This document shows positions 1-6,564 of a stretch of 6,583 nucleotides of DNA, in pieces. The stretch is from Deltaproteobacteria bacterium (GTDB lineage: Bacteria > Desulfobacterota > UBA8473), in NCBI GenBank assembly GCA_030623035.1, contig JAUXFK010000165.1:1-6583 (forward strand), given 5' to 3'. Under the pieces are notes generated by a model. It had not been told where the DNA came from, did not search any database, and saw nothing but the letters and a program-made list of their open reading frames with translations. How positions within the stretch are numbered: position 1 is the first letter of the stretch; each line of letters opens with the position of its first letter. The position numbers and the translations under genes are program-made.

Positions 1-560
1 ATAAAGGTGAAATCCCTCAGTGATTGATTGTACCAGATCCTTGTGGAGAGTTTTACAGGCTCAAGATCAACTGCAAACCCTCTCTTTTTGAAGAGACTTG
101 TTGTCATATCGACTGAATAAGATGCATTTATTGCACTCAAATGATTGGCAATAATTATTGCAGTAATGTCTTCAGATCCATCGATAAGGGTCTGTAATTT
201 GGCAGGGCGATATTCTTTGATATTCCTTGAGAAACCAGAAGGAATGATAATTGCGCATCGGGTTTTACCCTCGTCCAGCAGCCTCTTTGTTTGTTCGTAT
301 CCTACAGGGTAATATTTTATATGAAAAAATGAATTGTTCTCAATCGTATTGATATAGTTTCTGCTCTCCTGGCTTCGATCCATATCAAATACCGCCAAAG
401 GAAGATCTTTCATATCAAAAGAGATTGAATAACCGCATAAGAAGAGCAACCCCATCGGCATGATAAGAGATATAATCAGGCTTAATGGGTCCCTTAAAAT
501 ATGAAGGAACTCCGCCCTCATGACTGTCCATATCCTCTTTATGGTTATCGGAGTTTGCAT
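1..560 (-). CDS. ABC-2 type transporter permease, N-terminal part (runs off the left edge)
   Basis: This is the inner-membrane permease of the export operon. Translation from the ATG at 560 stays open for 186 codons to the window edge, so only the N-terminal half is present. Residues 17-24 (E-F-L-H-I-L-R-D-P region) form the amphipathic coupling segment typical of ABC-2 permeases, followed by a membrane helix at about 26-45. A long extracytoplasmic domain follows with family hallmarks: AVFDMDRSQESR at 56-67 and RIWYNQSLRD at 174-183, corresponding to the R-V-x-Y-N-P-x-L-R signature of the YhhJ/YbhS/YbhR group (ABC2_membrane_3 type). The remaining C-terminal membrane helices lie outside the window. 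The start is supported by a GGGGG stretch just upstream and by an in-frame TAA five codons before it. The gene starts 57 bases after the ATPase stop, so it is probably co-transcribed. Members of this group usually occur as two adjacent permeases, so a second may follow beyond position 1 (inference). Confidence 0.9.
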   Translation of the reverse strand, partial: MQTPITIKRIWTVMRAEFLHILRDPLSLIISLIMPMGLLFLCGYSISFDMKDLPLAVFDMDRSQESRNYINTIENNSFFHIKYYPVGYEQTKRLLDEGKTRCAIIIPSGFSRNIKEYRPAKLQTLIDGSEDITAIIIANHLSAINASYSVDMTTSLFKKRGFAVDLEPVKLSTRIWYNQSLRDFTF

Positions 561-617
561 GCTTTCCCCCGGTTATAAAACCGCCAGACATGTAAATTGC
601 CAATATGTGAAGGTGGC

Positions 618-2531
618 TTATTGACTCTGATCACTTGCCATAACGTGATAGAGGAATACATCCTCAAGGGACGGCCTGATCTTTACTATTTCGTCTATAC
701 TGACATCTGCTGCAAGGAGGTCTTCTTTACTGAGATCTCTCTGTCCATTCTTTTCAGTCAGTATATGTATCTTGTCTCCAAAGAGGGCAGCCTGGCAAAT
801 GATATCAAGAGATATCAGTCTGTCATAAGATTCGAGGACAGAGGAGGAAGACACCTCATAAAAATCTGCGGACATGCCTTCTTTTAATTCCTCTGGAGTC
901 CCAAGGGCTATGAGCTCTCCCCCATTCATTAAACCGAGGATATTACAACGTTCAGCCTCATCCATAAAATGGGTAGTGACAATTGCTGTTATCCCCTCTT
1001 CCGAGAAGCGATGGATTATATCCCAGAATTCTATCCTGGCCACCGGGTCAACTCCGGAAGTCGGCTCATCCAAAAACAGCACTGCCGGTTGGTGCATAAC
1101 CGCACAGCCAAGGGCCAGCTTCTGTTTCCACCCTCCAGCCAGATCGCCGGTTAGATATTTTTCCTTTCCTTTAAGACCGGCAAGCTCAATAACCCATTCC
1201 TTCTTTATCTTTTTCTCTTTCTTTCCGAGTCCATAGATAGTTCCGTAAAAGTCCATATTTTGCTCTACTGTAAGATCAGGATAGAGGGAGAAGAGTTGAG
1301 ACATATAACCTATATTGCCTTTGACCAGGCGGGGCTGGGTTCCTACATCATAACCCGCAACCATTGCTTTGCCGGATGTAGGCGGTAGGAGGCCGCACAG
1401 CATCTTTATAGTGGTCGTTTTCCCTGCTCCATTGGGACCGAGAAGACCAAAGACAGTACCGGTGCCTACTTCAAAGCTTACGTTATCTACTGCGGTAAAG
1501 TCTCCAAACCTCTTGGTCACACCGGATACAACAATGGACTGCCTCCCCAATTCATGGCTTTTGAAGGGTACCCGGATCTTCTTCACATTTTTGTTTGTGT
1601 CATCTTTCAAGAGACATGTAAATACATCATCCATGGTGGGGGCGACTTCTTTACAATCTTCTATGGTGACATCTTTATCTGCCAGATCCTTTTCTATTTG
1701 TGGCAATTCTACATCCGGGTTGTCTAAAAATACCCGGATTCTATCGCCGTAAACCTGACCTTGCGTTTTGATATCTTCCCTTAAAACCTTACATGCCTGG
1801 TTTATCTTGTCCGTCCTGAAGGAGCAGATATTTTGTTTGATCAACATCTTAAGCCTGGCAGGTGTATCACAGGCAATGACCCTCCCCCCCTGCACGAGGC
1901 CAAGACGGTGGCACCGTTCCGCTTCGTCCATGTAAGGGGTAGAAATGATCACTGTAATACCCTGGACAATGAATTCATATAGAATCCTCCAGAGTTCGCT
2001 TCTGGAAAGGGGATCAACCCCGGTAGTCGGCTCATCGAGGATCAAAACCTTAGGATGGTGAATCAAGGCACAGCTTAAGGCGAGTTTCTTTTTCATCCCT
2101 CCTGATAGAGCAGCTGCCCGACGGTTTCGGAAAGGCTCCATCCTTGAAAATTGCAAAAGCCTTTTCTTTTGCTTTTCACGATCGGTCTTGGTAATACCGC
2201 GCAGATCAGCCATGAAGTCTATATTCTCTTCAACGGTCATGTCGAGATAAAGGGTAAAATCCTGAGACATATATCCGATTATTGAACGTATGGCATCAGG
2301 TTCTTTCTCTACATTATGGCCGTCAACGAACATCAATCCGGAACTCGGTGAGAGGATGCCGCAGAGCATCTGAACTGTCGTGGTCTTTCCTGCTCCATCA
2401 GAACCCAGAAGTCCGAAGATCTCTCCTTGTTTTATATTTAGGTTAAGATCATCTACTGCTCTGGTGTTTTTAAACTTTTTAGTCAAACCCTCAATCAGAA
2501 CCATATGATCTTTTAGTTTTGTTACTTCCAT
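618..2531 (-). CDS. Fused double ABC transporter ATPase (YbhF-like, two nucleotide-binding domains)
   Basis: This cytoplasmic ATPase should power the exporter. From the ATG at 2531 it has 637 residues and two complete ABC domains in tandem. Domain 1: Walker A GSDGAGKTT (43-51), Q-loop YMSQ (87-90), signature LSGGM (142-146), Walker B with catalytic Glu VLILDEP (162-168), and Pro199 where the switch histidine normally sits (STPYMDEAE). Domain 2: Walker A GPNGAGKTT (365-373), YMSQ (409-412), signature LAGGW (464-468), VLFLDEP (484-490), and a normal switch His521 (TTHFMDEAE). Each domain ends in the drug-export type motif P-x-[ML]-[DE]-D-V-F (near 299-304 and 620-626). E. coli YbhF has the same two-domain plan and is somewhat shorter (about 580 residues). 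The first ATG inside the overlap with the adaptor gene was chosen over a GTG at 2549, because it has an AGGGA at 6 bases' spacing and gives only a 10-base overlap. Substrate unknown. Confidence 0.95.
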   Translation of the reverse strand: MEVTKLKDHMVLIEGLTKKFKNTRAVDDLNLNIKQGEIFGLLGSDGAGKTTTVQMLCGILSPSSGLMFVDGHNVEKEPDAIRSIIGYMSQDFTLYLDMTVEENIDFMADLRGITKTDREKQKKRLLQFSRMEPFRNRRAAALSGGMKKKLALSCALIHHPKVLILDEPTTGVDPLSRSELWRILYEFIVQGITVIISTPYMDEAERCHRLGLVQGGRVIACDTPARLKMLIKQNICSFRTDKINQACKVLREDIKTQGQVYGDRIRVFLDNPDVELPQIEKDLADKDVTIEDCKEVAPTMDDVFTCLLKDDTNKNVKKIRVPFKSHELGRQSIVVSGVTKRFGDFTAVDNVSFEVGTGTVFGLLGPNGAGKTTTIKMLCGLLPPTSGKAMVAGYDVGTQPRLVKGNIGYMSQLFSLYPDLTVEQNMDFYGTIYGLGKKEKKIKKEWVIELAGLKGKEKYLTGDLAGGWKQKLALGCAVMHQPAVLFLDEPTSGVDPVARIEFWDIIHRFSEEGITAIVTTHFMDEAERCNILGLMNGGELIALGTPEELKEGMSADFYEVSSSSVLESYDRLISLDIICQAALFGDKIHILTEKNGQRDLSKEDLLAADVSIDEIVKIRPSLEDVFLYHVMASDQSQ

Positions 2532-3718
2532 ATCTGATCCCTGTCCCACTTCAAGTCTATGTCGGCAGGTATGCCCGGTTTGAGAATCCCTTCAGGATTC
2601 TCAATCCTCACCTTTATCTTATAAACCAGACTGGAGCGGTGTTCATCCATCTGTACGTCCCGAGGGGTGAATTCCGCTTTAGATGCCACAAGGATAACAC
2701 GCCCGTCAAAGTGGCGTTTGGGGAAAGAATCCACATATACCCTGCATGGGTCATTCAGTTTTACCTTTCCTATATCCGTCTGTTCCACATAAGTCTTTAC
2801 ATAAAGCTGTGATAAGTCGATAAGAACGACTATCGGAGTACCTGGAACCAGATTCTCCCCTAATTCCATCACCTTATCCGTAACCGTCCCTTTTACCGGA
2901 CTGTATATAAATGTATCTGCATGGGTAGCCTCTATCTCACTCTTCTGAGCGATAGCCGAGTTCAAGGCTGCTTCTGCAATATCTTTATCCGTCATTGCAG
3001 CGTTTAGTTGTTTTCCCAGGGTATCGATGTCATTCTCTCGCAACCGGGTCTCTATCATAGATGACTTTGCCAACTCAAGGGTGGCACCGGCGAGTACCAC
3101 CCCCCGGGTTGCTCTTTCTACCTCTGCCTTTGTCAGCTTATAGGCTTCTTCAACAGCGTCCATCTTGCTCTGGGATATGGACTTCTTCTTTGCAAGGGAG
3201 GAAAATCTGGCATAATCCTTTCCGGCTTTGGAGAAATTGGTCTCAGTCTGTCTTAAGACCACTCTTGCTGATGCAAGAGATGCCTTTGCCTGTTTGATTC
3301 TTGCCTTGGATTGCTTTTTAGAAAGCTCCAACGCAATCTTTGCACCGACCAGTCTGCTTTGGAGGATATCTACCTGATTTTGTGCTTTCTTTGCTCCTCC
3401 TTTCGCTCCGGCAATCTGTGCCTCGGCATTGGCAATCCTCGATTGAATCTGCTCTGAGCCAATCTGGGCAATGAGATCGCCCTTCTTTATCTCATAGCCC
3501 TCTTCTACATTTAACTTTATCAATTCTCCTCCAACCTTTGCACTCAGGGAAACCTCTGTGCCCTCAACCCAGCCGTGTAGTCTTAACATCCCTTTCTTTG
3601 AACCACCTCTTAGGGTTGTAGAGTAATAGATAGCACCCACACCGCATAGAAAGAAGAAAATAATTATATAAAGTATAAATTTTCTAAGCCTGACACCCTG
3701 ATCTTCTCTTTCTTCCAT
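2522..3718 (-). CDS. HlyD-family periplasmic adaptor (membrane fusion) protein, YbhG-like
   Basis: This protein links the inner-membrane ABC transporter to the outer-membrane channel. It has 398 residues: a short cytoplasmic N-terminus, one membrane helix (14-31) with no cleavage site or lipobox, the first half of a lipoyl-like domain (about 48-87), a long Ala/Lys/Gln-rich coiled-coil hairpin (about 88-265), the second lipoyl half starting TFIYSPVKGTVTD (269-281), and a C-terminal beta-barrel region (about 303-390). At the hairpin turn Arg171, Leu175 and Ser182 match the R-x3-L-x6-S motif that adaptors use to contact TolC. The stretch AEFTPRDVQ...LVYKIKV (348-370) is typical of the YbhG/YhiI branch that partners ABC-2 exporters. 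It is longer than E. coli YbhG (about 330 residues), mainly in the hairpin. A strong AAAGGAGGG (3725-3733) precedes the ATG. It lies 39 bases after the channel gene and overlaps the ATPase gene by 10 bases. Confidence 0.95.
   Translation of the reverse strand: MEEREDQGVRLRKFILYIIIFFFLCGVGAIYYSTTLRGGSKKGMLRLHGWVEGTEVSLSAKVGGELIKLNVEEGYEIKKGDLIAQIGSEQIQSRIANAEAQIAGAKGGAKKAQNQVDILQSRLVGAKIALELSKKQSKARIKQAKASLASARVVLRQTETNFSKAGKDYARFSSLAKKKSISQSKMDAVEEAYKLTKAEVERATRGVVLAGATLELAKSSMIETRLRENDIDTLGKQLNAAMTDKDIAEAALNSAIAQKSEIEATHADTFIYSPVKGTVTDKVMELGENLVPGTPIVVLIDLSQLYVKTYVEQTDIGKVKLNDPCRVYVDSFPKRHFDGRVILVASKAEFTPRDVQMDEHRSSLVYKIKVRIENPEGILKPGIPADIDLKWDRDQIWK
2538..2542 (-). promoter_or_regulatory. 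Ribosome binding site deciding the ATPase start
   Basis: On the minus strand AGGGA lies 6 bases before the ATG at 2531. It sits inside the last codons of the adaptor gene, so translation of the ATPase is probably coupled to that of the adaptor. It favours this ATG over the in-frame GTG at 2549. Confidence 0.55.
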
Positions 3719-3757
3719 CTAAAACCCTCCTTTAGACTATAAGATTTTAAGAGCCCC

Positions 3758-5107
3758 CTAATACTCCCCCATTGCGCGCTGCAACTTTGCCTTTGCCAGA
3801 TTGTAATCATAAAGAGAATTATAATAATTCAAACTGGCCTGAGTAAGAAGGGTTTGTGCGTCCAGAACCTCTGTAGATGTCGTCAGTTGACTCTGGTAAC
3901 GCTCATTACTTACCCTGAGGTTTTCTTCAGCTTGCGTGACAGCCTTCTTTGTAGTCGGTATATTCTTTTCTGCTTCCTCGATATCGAGGATGGCCTCTTT
4001 CACTTCCAGACGTATTTTATCCTTTAGCCCAGACCTCATATGGATCAACTGCCTTTTCCGGCTCTTTTCCTCACTCACCGAATAGTAAGACTTGCCCCAC
4101 TGCCAGAATGTCCAGGACAACCCTGCCGTGGCCTGCCATGACTCCGGTAAGTGAAAATCACTTCCTGATACATCAGGACTGTCCCCTGCCTTTATGTAAT
4201 CAGCGGACAATTTTACCATAGGATAATAGTTGGCATATTTGGTCAAACTGATCCTTTTATCTGCCATACGCAGGTTGGTATCGAGGACATTGACCTCAGG
4301 TCTGTTTTCGAGGGCATCCTTCAGGCACTGATCAAAATCGGACAGAATCGGCTGATAGGCCAGTATGTCCATTACCTCAACCGGCTCATCGATCGGCCTT
4401 GACAGGATGAGATTAAAGGCGGACCTGGAAAGTTTGGCACCATTTTGTGCCTTTGTCATACTATGCCTGGTATTGGCTAATTCTACTTCTGCCTTTAATA
4501 GATCATTTACAGGGATTATGCCGGCCTCAAAAAAATCTCTGGCTTCATTTACATGGGATTCCAACTGGGTTACTGCACTCATTGTCACATCGAGGGATTT
4601 ATCCGCCTTCAATACATTGAAATAGGCCTCTTTCACCCTTAAGGCGAGATTGAGTTTTTCTATTTGGAGCTCCAGTTTAGATATATCTACCCCTATCTTG
4701 GTAAATTTATAATAGTCGGTTAAAGCCCGTAAGGGGAATATCAATTGCTCAACACTGACCTTCCACTGATAGTTCTCTTCAGTATCCGTCTCAAACCTTG
4801 GAATTACAGGGAAATCTTCTCCCACATCTACATTTAAGAGTCTATGGACATCACCAAGCCGAGTATAGCCGTAAGTCGTACTGAATTTGGGCAGCATTGC
4901 AGAACGTGCCTGATTCTTGACAGCAATCGCCCCTTCAACGGCCTCTTTCTTAGCCTTGATCGATGAAAATTTCACCAAAGCCTCTGAAACACTTTCTTCT
5001 AAGGTAAAGGTCCTCTTTTCTGAACCGTCAGCTCCAACATTTTGGACGATTATCAGAATAAAAAGATGGATCATACATACGAAAAGAGATGAAATCCTGA
5101 ACTTCAT
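3758..5107 (-). CDS. TolC-family outer membrane efflux protein
   Basis: This is the outer-membrane channel of the tripartite pump. The 449-residue product begins with a signal peptide (KFR, hydrophobic 7-22, likely cleavage after VGA at 26). No lipobox cysteine is present at the cleavage site, so it should not be a lipoprotein. Two OEP repeats are visible. The first has the helical stretch EAYFNVLKADKSLDVT (160-175) and the F-x-A-G-I-I-P-V-N-D-L-L-K-A-E-V turn (193-208). The second has the N-R-P-E-V motif (268-272), the YYPMVKLSADY strand (294-304), SWTFWQWGK (331-339), and the turn ERYQSQLTTSTEVLDAQTLL (402-421), ending with the usual A-x-A-x-L-x-R-A-x-G tail. The length is normal for the family. 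An AAGGAGG sits four bases before the ATG. As the first gene of the operon it supplies a dedicated channel, unlike E. coli, where ABC exporters of this type share the unlinked tolC. Confidence 0.95.
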   Translation of the reverse strand: MKFRISSLFVCMIHLFILIIVQNVGADGSEKRTFTLEESVSEALVKFSSIKAKKEAVEGAIAVKNQARSAMLPKFSTTYGYTRLGDVHRLLNVDVGEDFPVIPRFETDTEENYQWKVSVEQLIFPLRALTDYYKFTKIGVDISKLELQIEKLNLALRVKEAYFNVLKADKSLDVTMSAVTQLESHVNEARDFFEAGIIPVNDLLKAEVELANTRHSMTKAQNGAKLSRSAFNLILSRPIDEPVEVMDILAYQPILSDFDQCLKDALENRPEVNVLDTNLRMADKRISLTKYANYYPMVKLSADYIKAGDSPDVSGSDFHLPESWQATAGLSWTFWQWGKSYYSVSEEKSRKRQLIHMRSGLKDKIRLEVKEAILDIEEAEKNIPTTKKAVTQAEENLRVSNERYQSQLTTSTEVLDAQTLLTQASLNYYNSLYDYNLAKAKLQRAMGEY

Positions 5108-5514
5108 GTTTCCTCCTTACCTGGCAAAGCAATATGTAATTGTTTATCTACTATCAATTTTAAAATACAAGATGTAGATAAGAAGCATAGGGCATATACT
5201 TCATCAACCATCCCATATCTATTATTCTAAAAATGGAAAAAACCCTTTGCCCTTGACAAAGTCAAGATAAGTTTTTAGCAAGAAGCAGTGTTTGAAAAAA
5301 GATTGGATGAGCTGCAATGTTTATCAGCTAAAAGAGGAATAGATTCGAGGGGTGTGAATTAGCCGACAAATTTATTATAACAATATAACATTCGCTATAA
5401 TGCATATCAAAATAATTGTACTTATGCAAGAGAAAACTCCATTGGTTCGAAAATAAATTTTAGGCGAAACTAAAAAAGGCAATACAAATCATAAAACCTC
5501 GTTAGCTCCTTAAG
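5108..5514. other. Non-coding AT-rich intergenic region upstream of the export operon
   Basis: I find no convincing gene, tRNA or structured RNA here. The half next to the channel gene (5108-5290) should hold the operon promoter, but no minus-strand -35/-10 pair with good spacing stands out; the best -10-like string is TAGAAT just downstream of position 5232 (minus strand). It contains a perfect inverted repeat at 5252-5266. The 13-mer TTTGCCCTTGACA at 5246-5258 recurs at 5542-5554. The segment 5340-5500 is markedly AT-rich, with a TATAAT at 5396-5401 on the plus strand but no good -35 partner. Confidence 0.6.
5252..5266. promoter_or_regulatory. Perfect 6-base inverted repeat CTTGAC-AAA-GTCAAG, possible operator
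   Basis: Two 6-base half-sites are separated by 3 bases, about 145 bases upstream of the channel start codon. This size and symmetry suit a dimeric repressor operator. The plus strand also reads as a consensus -35 hexamer (TTGACA). A weak terminator is an alternative: on the minus strand the hairpin is followed by TTTTTT, but nine bases away. The role is inferred from symmetry and position only. Confidence 0.25.
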
Positions 5515-5685
5515 ATGGCTAAACAATTACACCCTTTTGGATTTGCCCTTGACATTTTATGGGAGAGCATGCTATTCACAGGAAAAATGGGGTTTAATAA
5601 AGAACTCACTGAAGACAGGATAGAGACAGCATTTACCCCGGATTCGATCAAATACGAATATGACCCAGACGATGAGGCCATATAG
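5515..5685 (+). CDS. Small hypothetical ORF (56 aa) or gene remnant
   Basis: This is an open frame from ATG 5515 to TAG 5683-5685 on the plus strand, opposite to every other gene here. The product is not recognised. It starts MAKQLHPFGFALDILWESM and ends in an acidic tail, YEYDPDDEAI. About two thirds of the codons begin with a purine, as expected for real coding sequence, and amino-acid use looks natural rather than random. Against it: no Shine-Dalgarno sequence precedes the ATG, an in-frame TAG lies only four codons upstream, and the frame is short. An internal ATG at 5587 follows ACAGGAAAA and would give about 32 residues. It could be a genuine small protein, or a fragment of a decayed gene. 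It ends 13 bases before the stop of the convergent chalcone-isomerase-like gene. No transmembrane segment or signal peptide is evident. Confidence 0.35.
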   Translation: MAKQLHPFGFALDILWESMLFTGKMGFNKELTEDRIETAFTPDSIKYEYDPDDEAI

Positions 5686-5698
5686 CACATTTGCATTC

Positions 5699-6295
5699 TC
5701 ATCTTATTCCAAGTATGCGATCCGTGAAGTTTTTGCAACGTGATTTTGGACCAAACCAGACAGTATATAAGGCAAGCATGAAATCCGTACCGGGGATAAT
5801 GGTTTTTTGCTCTCCTTTGACAATGATCTCCGTTCCCTCACCTGGAATGTAGGTGATCATGAACTCATCATGTTTCTTGAAGTTTTCTGTGAAGCATGCA
5901 AGGAATTGATCCACCTTTTCTTTGAGTACCGGATTGGATTCATAGTCGATTATCTTGGAAAACTCTTTATCATACCATTCCCTAAACGTCTTCGCCTTTA
6001 ATTTATAGATCAAATGAGCCCTAAATAGTTTGATCTGCTCTGATTTAATCACTGTCTGTGGATTTTGGTTCGGTTTACTGAGATACAACGCTGCATACTC
6101 AATGGAAATAAACTTGAATAACTTATATGTTTCCACTCCCATAAGTTTACAGGTTTCTCCAGCTACGACCACTTCATCCGGGAAGTCGACTCCTTTGTAT
6201 ACGCGGCCCATGACTACAGCAGGAAACATCATGCCAAAAAGGGCCAAAACAAAAAACAACTTTAGCGCTCTAGATTTTTTTTGCATCACCTCCAT
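5699..6295 (-). CDS. Chalcone isomerase-like exported protein
   Basis: The 198-residue protein has a signal peptide (QKKSRALK, hydrophobic 12-28, likely cleavage near VMG at 30) and then the fold markers of the bacterial chalcone isomerase-like family: KGVDFPDEVVVAGETCKLMG (34-53), the strand ending EYAALYLS (66-73), a helical middle with FREWYDKEF (104-112), a MITYIPGEGTEIIVKG hairpin (146-161), and the closing A-L-Y-T-V-W-F-G-P-K-S ... ILG (175-196). The usual Arg in the L-x-G-x-G-x-R strand is replaced here (GVETYKL). Bacterial members are typically periplasmic and lack the plant enzyme's activity; some bind fatty acids or have unknown roles, so no reaction is claimed. The ATG at 6295 has AGGAGGAG seven to eight bases upstream; a second ATG three codons later has poor spacing. 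It is about 590 bases upstream of the export operon in the same direction and is probably a separate unit. Confidence 0.88.
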   Translation of the reverse strand: MEVMQKKSRALKLFFVLALFGMMFPAVVMGRVYKGVDFPDEVVVAGETCKLMGVETYKLFKFISIEYAALYLSKPNQNPQTVIKSEQIKLFRAHLIYKLKAKTFREWYDKEFSKIIDYESNPVLKEKVDQFLACFTENFKKHDEFMITYIPGEGTEIIVKGEQKTIIPGTDFMLALYTVWFGPKSRCKNFTDRILGIR

Positions 6296-6321
6296 AAGCT
6301 CTCCTCCTATTTCAAATTGTA

Positions 6322-6327
6322 ATTATA
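6322..6327 (-). promoter_or_regulatory. Possible -10 box (TATAAT) for the chalcone-isomerase-like gene
   Basis: On the minus strand a perfect TATAAT lies 26 bases before the start codon. This would give an RNA start near 6315 and a short leader that still includes the AGGAGGAG ribosome site. No convincing -35 hexamer is present at 16-18 bases (nearest AATGCT), so the call rests on the -10 and its position. Confidence 0.35.
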
Positions 6328-6466
6328 AAGATAGTTTTCCTGTTAGCATTAAGGCACAAAAAAATCAACCTAAAACCGTCTGGAGTTTACCGAAGAATTT
6401 ATTGACCAAAACATCTTACCCTGGAAAAATCACCACTTCCGCTTTTTTATTTCTCCTTCTAATTTA

Positions 6467-6564
6467 GATGAATTCGTAAAAAGTCGTCACTCCGGTGAAA
6501 ACCGGAGTCCAGATGGTCCGCAACTGCTTGAAAACACTGGATTCCGGCTTTTGCCGGAATGACG
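6467..6564. repeat. Paired-hairpin interspersed repeat (REP/MITE-like), possibly continuing past the edge
   Basis: Two 28-base units face each other. The left unit (6485-6512) starts CGTCACTCCGG and ends CGGAGTCCAG; the right unit (6537-6564) starts CTGGATTCCGG and ends CCGGAATGACG. As inverted copies they match at 23 of 28 positions. Each is itself a hairpin: ACTCCGG/CCGGAGT (6489-6495 with 6502-6508) and ATTCCGGC/GCCGGAAT around a TTTT loop (6541-6548 with 6553-6560). The spacer is 24 bases. The left flank GATGAATTCGTAAAAAGT (6467-6484) looks like part of the same element. Short palindromes of this wording are common between genes in many environmental Gram-negative genomes. No transposase is seen in the window. 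The element lies upstream of the chalcone-isomerase-like promoter and may also fold in RNA. Confidence 0.7.

Noticed and set aside
415..603. Minus-strand frame of 62 codons starting with TTG at 603
   Set aside because: It is out of frame with the ABC-2 permease, whose 186 codons carry clear family motifs over the same bases.
874..1236. Plus-strand frame of 120 codons
   Set aside because: It is entirely antisense to the second ATPase domain; its low-complexity Ser/Phe/Pro translation reflects the coding bias of the opposite strand.
2519..2812. Plus-strand frame of 97 codons opposite the adaptor's 3' end
   Set aside because: The opposite strand encodes the well-conserved adaptor C-terminus; no ribosome site or recognisable domain is seen.
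5252..5266. Inverted repeat as a rho-independent terminator
   Set aside because: The stem is only six mixed base pairs and the T-run on the minus strand begins nine bases after it, which is too far for a standard terminator.
5502..5738. Minus-strand frame of 78 codons overlapping the end of the chalcone-isomerase-like gene
   Set aside because: It overlaps the 3' end of a solid gene and has Ser-rich random-looking composition; the plus-strand frame at 5515-5685 reads more like protein.
6030..6467. Plus-strand frame of 145 codons
   Set aside because: It is mostly antisense to the chalcone-isomerase-like gene and its promoter, and has no protein-family features.
6485..6564. Paired repeats as the start of a CRISPR array
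   Set aside because: The two units are in opposite orientation, diverged and self-complementary, with a single 24-base spacer, unlike the direct identical repeats of an array.
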